The notes under the pieces are model-generated. The model made no database searches. It was not told the origin of the DNA and worked only from the letters and a program-made list of their open reading frames with translations. The translations under genes were made by a program, and so were the position numbers. 64,000 nt of DNA, taken from Bacteroidales bacterium (GTDB lineage Bacteria > Bacteroidota > Bacteroidia > Bacteroidales > GCA-2748055). The stretch lies in assembly GCA_030589895.1 (NCBI GenBank), contig JAUUZQ010000006.1:1-64000 (forward strand). Reading direction: 5' to 3'. Below, in pieces: positions 58,010 to 64,000 of the stretch (the stretch's first letter is position 1; each line of letters opens with the position of its first letter).

Positions 58010-60310
58010 CTATATAGCCACCTTTAGTTCCTCACCTTCCTCGCTATCCACCTTTTTAGTCGTGGGTTCAAGGAATTTATATCTTTTGTTAAGTACAAGT
58101 GCAGGTAAGATCACTAAAGCGCCTATCAGACAGCCTAATATACTAACCACAACAAGTACTCCAAAGAACCTTATGGGAGTGAATGAGGAGAAAAGCAGCA
58201 CTACAAAACCTACAATAACCGACATGGCATTAAACAGAATTCCTCTTCCCGTAGTGGAAATGGTTGTAAGAACAGCTTCCCTGGGTGGCCGGTGTTGTTG
58301 TCGTTCTTCCCGGTACCGCCAAAGGAAATGTATGGTGTAATCCACGCCAACGCCTATCATAATTGAGGAGAGCAGTGCTGTTGCTACATCAAGCTTTACA
58401 CCTGTTAATCCCATTATTCCAAAGAGAAGTAATATCGACATCAGCAATGGTATACTGCTGATTAAACCGGCAGTAATAGATTTAAAGATGATCGAAAGTA
58501 GTATGAAAATGATAATCAGTGCTATAGAGAGAGAAAAGAACTGTCCCCGTACCACTTTATTGGCAAGTTGAGACCTGACATACCCATATCCGCCAATGGC
58601 AGCAACCGATGGATCATCTTTTGTCAACTCTTTTATATCCCTTATGATGCCATTGATTGCAGTATTACTGACACTTTTAATCCTGATGATCATAAGGGAT
58701 GTCTCATAATTGAAATCAACAAGCTGATCCAGGTTTTCAGGATCTCCGTTCATATTGTATAATTCTATATACTGTGCAACTGCCTCACGTGTTGGAGGGA
58801 TCTTATCATAGTACTCAGAGCCAGGATCATTCAGAGCCTTGCTTATCTGCTTGATGACATCAGGAAAGGTCATCACAAGATCAACATCGGCTTGTTTCTT
58901 CAATTCATCTTTATAGTAATCTATCTGTTGTAGCATTTCAGGATCGAGCATATCACCGCTAAACATAATGGAGAGGCTTTCAGAGCCACCGTAGTGTGCA
59001 TTGATAAGTTTAGAGGCTTGTTTAACTGCATGTTTTTCAGGAAAGAAATTCTCTTCATTGGAATCAACTTTCAGAAAAGCAATACCTCCTGATATAAGCA
59101 GTGTAATGATTAATGCGACGTAGGGTATTCTCTTGTGATGCGCGATGATGAAGAATGACAGCCGAATAAGAAAGCTTTTTCGCTTGCTCTTTATGGTACT
59201 TTTCCTTGTCTTTGCAGGTTTTGAACGTGACATAAGGGAGAGCATTCCCGGAAGCAGGACAACGCTGTATAGCAATGCAAAAAGTATTCCTACACTTGCA
59301 ATTACTGCCATCTGCCGGGCTGGTATCATCGTATGTGCAAGCAGGGCTGCAAGTCCGGCAATTGTGGTGATTCCTGTAAGGAGTATGGGTTTCCATAGTT
59401 TATTAATAATCTCCAGGGCAATTTCCTTCATGGAGAGATGTGGCGATCTTGCAGCAATTTCCTGGTATTTAGCGATGACATGTATCCCATAATCATTGGC
59501 AACTGCTATGAGCATAATCGGAACAAGCAGTGTGATTATATAAAACTTCCATCCGATAATGGGCAGAAGAGCGAGTGCTATGACCGAAGACATGATCACT
59601 ACAAGAAAGGGCAATACTACTCCACGCCACTCTCTGAATACAAAAAACAGGAACCCAATCATTAACAGCAATGCTATGGGAACCAGAATCAATCCATCGC
59701 GCTGTACATCCTTTCCAATAGCTTGACGTAAATAGGGCAATCCGCCAAAGTGGATTTTTTCAGTTCCGGGGAACTCTGTCAGAATTTGATTTATGGCAGC
59801 AAAAACTGAATCTTCATTGGTAGTTTTTTCCAGGGTAGCAATGATAGCAGTGGAGCGGTAATCATCTGCTACCACTATATTTTTAACCATATCATTACTA
59901 TCAATGATTTTTTTTATTTCATTGATCTCTTCTTCAGAATCAGGAATTCTTTTGATAGTTGCTTCAACATACATCGCACCATCTTTTCCGTATATCCTGT
60001 TGGCACCAAACAGGGAAGTGGTTTTCTGTATCCCTTTAACCCGCTGAAGTTTTCTGTCTATCTGCTTTACTCTTGTCAGACTCTCCTTGTTTATTATATC
60101 ATCTTTTTCAAACAGGAGCATTATAATATCCTGATTTCCAAATACATCTTCAATTTTATCGGTGTTCACCATTGATTCCATCGAATCGGGAAAATAGTTT
60201 TTAAGGTCGGGATCGATTTTTATTCCCGAAAGCATTCCCGATAGTGCTACAGTAATAACAATTGAGGCTGTGATGATCCACCAGCGATATTTGATTATTT
60301 TCTTCTCCAT
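58010..60310 (-). CDS. MMPL/RND-family transporter
   Basis: Two 6-TM halves with large periplasmic loops; SSIMIGVGVDYTIHFLWRY. Confidence 0.93.
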   Translation of the reverse strand: MEKKIIKYRWWIITASIVITVALSGMLSGIKIDPDLKNYFPDSMESMVNTDKIEDVFGNQDIIMLLFEKDDIINKESLTRVKQIDRKLQRVKGIQKTTSLFGANRIYGKDGAMYVEATIKRIPDSEEEINEIKKIIDSNDMVKNIVVADDYRSTAIIATLEKTTNEDSVFAAINQILTEFPGTEKIHFGGLPYLRQAIGKDVQRDGLILVPIALLLMIGFLFFVFREWRGVVLPFLVVIMSSVIALALLPIIGWKFYIITLLVPIMLIAVANDYGIHVIAKYQEIAARSPHLSMKEIALEIINKLWKPILLTGITTIAGLAALLAHTMIPARQMAVIASVGILFALLYSVVLLPGMLSLMSRSKPAKTRKSTIKSKRKSFLIRLSFFIIAHHKRIPYVALIITLLISGGIAFLKVDSNEENFFPEKHAVKQASKLINAHYGGSESLSIMFSGDMLDPEMLQQIDYYKDELKKQADVDLVMTFPDVIKQISKALNDPGSEYYDKIPPTREAVAQYIELYNMNGDPENLDQLVDFNYETSLMIIRIKSVSNTAINGIIRDIKELTKDDPSVAAIGGYGYVRSQLANKVVRGQFFSLSIALIIIFILLSIIFKSITAGLISSIPLLMSILLLFGIMGLTGVKLDVATALLSSIMIGVGVDYTIHFLWRYREERQQHRPPREAVLTTISTTGRGILFNAMSVIVGFVVLLFSSFTPIRFFGVLVVVSILGCLIGALVILPALVLNKRYKFLEPTTKKVDSEEGEELKVAI

Positions 60311-60416
60311 CTGTTTTTATAATTCTTATGATTAACCCAGGTTACCCGGGCTTAGTAAATTACTGTCATTTAGAGATATAGACCATCCATAACATGGCGA
60401 CAATAATTAGTCATTT

Positions 60417-61814
60417 TTAAAAAAGTAACTTAAATGTCATGTATCCGGCATTTATCACCGGTCCAACAAGGTCATACAAACTATTCTCTTCTCCTTTCAT
60501 AAATAAGATCCCTGCATTGATCAGCAATCCATCGCTTACGCTATATTCTATCGAGGGACGAAGCATTAGTTCTTTTGTGGTAAAATTGTACATGCCGGGA
60601 ATTTCCAGTTTTACCAGGTCATTCAAGAGTTGAACAGAGACCGATGCATAGACATTGTGGTAGTATTCATGAAGCTGGTAATCATATAGCTGATTGAAGG
60701 CGTCAATTTGTGAAGCAATAGCTCCATTAATGAGTTCTTCAGTAATAGGAACATCCGGAGGAAATAGGGTAGAGGGGTCAGGAAATGATCCTGTCATACC
60801 TGTCGGTTCTGCTACCGGGGCTTCGAATGACAGAATATACTTTCCATAGTACCCGGCAATAACTGTCACATTGGCACCGGATTGTTCTATTTCAGCTGTA
60901 TAGCTGAGTTCTGAAAAGGGGAGATAGATATTATCTTCGACTTCATCTACCGGATCCATCCATGCGAACTCGGTCCTGAAAATATAGCTTCCAAAAGGTA
61001 TTGATAAGTTGAGTCCGGCTGAATTTATACGATAAGGCTCCTGGTAAAGTTTTATCTCTTCAGGAGCAAAAGTAGTCATATTAAAGGAGGCTGATTCAAA
61101 CGAAAATCTCGGATTGTTCCTGTAACCATTAAAAAATGAAAGCGAGCCATCAAGCAGTGAGGATCGCAAATCATAAAGAAAACCGTAGCTGCTGTTTCTG
61201 ATCTCCCGTGCAGGCCATGCTGACTCTGAGAATGTAATATAGTCTGGAAAGGTAAATGGATCTGTCAATAATATAGAAGGTTCATAAACTGGTATCCATA
61301 AGATTTGAAGCGATGAATTACCTGCTATTGAGAGTTTTGTATTGACTGACCAGGAGCCGATCTTCATATCGTCGGGGTCGGGCGAACGGACAATGGGATT
61401 TATAGGTGAAAACTGGTCTGAGGGATTCAGGAAACTAGTGGATCCCCAACTGACGATCTGTTTTCCAATCCGGAATGAAGCCGGACCTGCAAAAAGATCT
61501 ATATATGCCTCACGCAGATCGATCTCTGAAATATCTTCATTGAATTCGCTTCCATATCTGAATCGGATATCAGCAAATGCCCCCCCTGATTGGCCCACTT
61601 TGCTATCGAGGATTAATCCAAATTGTCCGTATATACTCTGAAGACAGGGTATCTCTTTGTCCTCTGAATTGCCAATATAAATGGCGCTTCTTACAAATCC
61701 ACTCAGTACACTGTTATCAGTTTTATTTTCCTCTTCAAATGCATTTTCAAATAGACCCTGTCCATTGACAGATATTGTTCCCAGGAGAGTAATAATTGCT
61801 ATAAGTTTATACAC
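60417..61814 (-). CDS. DUF1302-like outer membrane beta-barrel protein
   Basis: Signal peptide; RIGKQIVSWGSTSFLNPSDQFSPINP; aromatic C-terminal strand. Confidence 0.75.
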   Translation of the reverse strand: MYKLIAIITLLGTISVNGQGLFENAFEEENKTDNSVLSGFVRSAIYIGNSEDKEIPCLQSIYGQFGLILDSKVGQSGGAFADIRFRYGSEFNEDISEIDLREAYIDLFAGPASFRIGKQIVSWGSTSFLNPSDQFSPINPIVRSPDPDDMKIGSWSVNTKLSIAGNSSLQILWIPVYEPSILLTDPFTFPDYITFSESAWPAREIRNSSYGFLYDLRSSLLDGSLSFFNGYRNNPRFSFESASFNMTTFAPEEIKLYQEPYRINSAGLNLSIPFGSYIFRTEFAWMDPVDEVEDNIYLPFSELSYTAEIEQSGANVTVIAGYYGKYILSFEAPVAEPTGMTGSFPDPSTLFPPDVPITEELINGAIASQIDAFNQLYDYQLHEYYHNVYASVSVQLLNDLVKLEIPGMYNFTTKELMLRPSIEYSVSDGLLINAGILFMKGEENSLYDLVGPVINAGYMTFKLLF

Positions 61815-61863
61815 AGTTTTTTTTTATTTTAATGTAAAACTAATTATGAAAAACGCGGGAATC

Positions 61864-61921
61864 GTCCGGGCTAAGCGGTGTGCACTACAAAATCCTGAAG
61901 GAAATGTCCGGACTTAGCGGT
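61864..61921. repeat. 16-bp direct repeat pair, 42-bp period
   Basis: GTCCGGGCTAAGCGGT at 61864 and GTCCGGACTTAGCGGT at 61906 (14/16). Confidence 0.8.
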
Positions 61922-62054
61922 CAGGACGGATAAATATTTCTATTTTTATGCTTTAGAATCTTAAGAGGGGAAAACGAGATAGCGCTCAGTTGTAGCGGAA
62001 CCGAGGGCATGGGGCTTGCGAAACGCTAATTATAAACTTAAATCATTATAATTC

Positions 62055-63443
62055 ATGTCAAAGAATGAGGATAGAAGTATTTCCGAGATAGTTGAAAATC
62101 AAAAATCATATTTTCTCACCGGAAAATCCATGCCGATTGCGACCAGGAAAAAGTATTTAAGGGAGCTTAAGCTAATGCTTCAGGAAAATGAAAATATAAT
62201 TGCCGAAGCAGTCTACAAGGACTATAAGAAATCATATTTTGAAGTAATTGAGAATGAGATCAGCCTTGTTTATGTGGAGATCAACCTGGCCTTGAGAAAA
62301 CTTCGTAAATGGTCTAAACCTCATCGTCCTGTCCCCAGTATAGTTAGTATACCTGCAAGGTGTATGGTATGCCAGCAACCTTACGGCACTGTATTGTGCA
62401 TATCACCATGGAATTACCCTATTCAACTTGCATTGATTCCCGTTGTAGCAGCTATGGCAGCAGGAAACACGGTGATATTAAAACCCTCCGAAATATCAAA
62501 TCATACCTCTGCTCTTTTGTCAGAGCTAATCAATAACAGGTTTCCTGAAGAGGTTTTTTATGCACAGGAAGGTGGAATTGAAGAGACAACTGAATTACTG
62601 AGTATTCATTTTGATAAGATCTTTTTTACAGGGAGTACCCATGTTGGAAGAATAGTTATGCGTGCGGCAGCAGAGCATCTCACGCCTGTTACATTAGAAC
62701 TTGCTGGGAAAAATCCGGTTATAGTATTGCCGGATTGCAACCTTAAGATGACTGCAAAGCGAATAGTTTGGGGTAAGTTTCATAACGGGGGACAAGCATG
62801 TGTGGCACCGGATCATATATATGTTCATGAATCTATCAAGGAAAAGTTGCTTGAAGAAGTAAAGATGAATATCGAAAAGCAATTTAAGGGAAATGCCATC
62901 GAGAGTGAGGCACTGCCTCGTATTATAAATGAAAAGAATTATAATCGGCTTATGAAATTGATTCCGGCCGATAGAGTTGTACTCGGTGGAAGCGGAATTA
63001 AAGAGGAGCTGTTTATCGAGCCAACGGTATTGAGAGATATAACTGAGGATGATACGATTATGCAGGAGGAAATCTTTGGTCCGCTGATGCCATTCTTGTC
63101 ATTTGATGATCTGGATGCGCTATTGGAGCAAATTAAACTTAAGCCTTCACCTTTGGCATTGTATATTTTCACACGGAATTTCCGCTTAGCCAGAAAAATT
63201 CAGAGAGGAATACGCTCCGGGGGAGGAATGATCAATGACACGGTAGTACATTTTGTAAATTCTTCCACACCCTTTGGTGGCGTTGGTGAAAGTGGAATGG
63301 GGAATTACCACGGCAGAGCCGGATTTGAAACATTCAGTCATCGAAAAGCAGTAATCAAGAAGCCGAACTGGTTTGAATTGTGGATTAAATATCCTCCCTA
63401 TACAAATTTCAAGCTGAAGATTATTAAACTTCTTTTGAGGTAG
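62055..63443 (+). CDS. Aldehyde dehydrogenase family protein
   Basis: LELAGKNPVIVLPDCN; GGQACVAPDHIYV catalytic Cys; EEIFGPLMPFLSF. Confidence 0.96.
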   Translation: MSKNEDRSISEIVENQKSYFLTGKSMPIATRKKYLRELKLMLQENENIIAEAVYKDYKKSYFEVIENEISLVYVEINLALRKLRKWSKPHRPVPSIVSIPARCMVCQQPYGTVLCISPWNYPIQLALIPVVAAMAAGNTVILKPSEISNHTSALLSELINNRFPEEVFYAQEGGIEETTELLSIHFDKIFFTGSTHVGRIVMRAAAEHLTPVTLELAGKNPVIVLPDCNLKMTAKRIVWGKFHNGGQACVAPDHIYVHESIKEKLLEEVKMNIEKQFKGNAIESEALPRIINEKNYNRLMKLIPADRVVLGGSGIKEELFIEPTVLRDITEDDTIMQEEIFGPLMPFLSFDDLDALLEQIKLKPSPLALYIFTRNFRLARKIQRGIRSGGGMINDTVVHFVNSSTPFGGVGESGMGNYHGRAGFETFSHRKAVIKKPNWFELWIKYPPYTNFKLKIIKLLLR

Positions 63444-63501
63444 ACTCTTTGATGCCACTCTGCACTTTCTCCATTTTCCATTTAACTTTGTAAGAGGCAT
63501 C

Positions 63502-63560
63502 TAACTCCCAAACTCTGAACTCTGAACTCTATACTCTAAACTCCGAACTCTGTACTCTGA
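63502..63560. repeat. Degenerate 7-bp tandem repeat (ACTCTGA)n
   Basis: aactcccaaactctgaactctgaactctatactctaaactccgaactctgtactctga. Confidence 0.85.
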
Positions 63561-63737
63561 TCTTCCTTCCTTTGCTATTAACTAAAATACTCTCTAAATT
63601 GTATCCTCATTTTAACCCTAAAAAAAAATAGTGATATGAAAAGATCAATTAGAATACTATCCTGCATTATTCATAAGGCGTAATAAACTAATTTATGAAC
63701 GGCTTTAGCCCTCACCGGAGGTTATAAAGCAGGCTAA

Positions 63738-63773
63738 TTACCGGGGGCATATTTTTGAATATGACCCCGGTAA
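63738..63773 (+). other. Strong stem-loop
   Basis: TTACCGGGGgCATAT-N-ATATGaCCCCGGTAA, one internal mismatch. Confidence 0.7.
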
Positions 63774-64000
63774 CTTTATTAGGGTAATTGCTATTAATAT
63801 GATATCTTTGTAGACGATAATTAGATAAATTGACAGGTTATTTACGGTTATTGTTAGAAATAGATAGAAAAATCAGCAATAAGAGAGTGGTTTATAAAGC
63901 TCTCTTTGAATTAAAATTTCAATTGATGTAGCTATTTCAGCTATATTCTCACATCTTAGTCTAATGAGATACGTGATCTGACAAATGGCAAATATTGATC

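Noticed and set aside
63502-63560. Possible CRISPR array
   Set aside because: The unit is only 7 bp with no spacers; no cas genes in the window. No CRISPR array found anywhere.

Overview
This 64 kb window looks like a Bacteroidetes chromosome segment: TAnnTTTG-type -7 promoter boxes, SusC/SusD, type IX secretion C-terminal domains, a hybrid two-component regulator and DUF4252. From left to right it contains: (1) a tyrosine integrase plus two small cargo ORFs lying between two 116-bp inverted copies of a tRNA-Lys 3' end with its terminator, with integrase arm-type repeats nearby; (2) a sigma/anti-sigma/DUF4252 cluster and housekeeping genes (exonuclease, THX-like protein, MsrB) beside a small gene-decay zone; (3) sulfatases, a BaiN-like flavoprotein and T9SS cargo proteins; (4) a large pectin-type polysaccharide utilization locus at about 26.5-52.0 kb (sulfatase, SusC, SusD, surface lipoprotein, GH28, DUF4957-like, GH105, three PL1-like pectate lyases, a second sulfatase, HTCS, GH28); (5) mnmE flanked by an AAA ATPase and a RhuM gene, with a degraded second copy of the mnmE 5' end beyond RhuM; (6) an OMP/MMPL/LolA-like/DUF2141 operon and an aldehyde dehydrogenase. 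The strongest unannotated signals are: the inverted tRNA-Lys/integrase arrangement; a shared 22-bp-period direct-repeat operator (TTTGGRAY-N14-TTTGGGAT) at about 115-155 bp upstream of four PUL transcription units; the displaced mnmE 5' remnant; and TAnnTTTG-N5-ATG (leaderless-like) starts at three genes. All family assignments come from motif recognition by eye. No database search was run.
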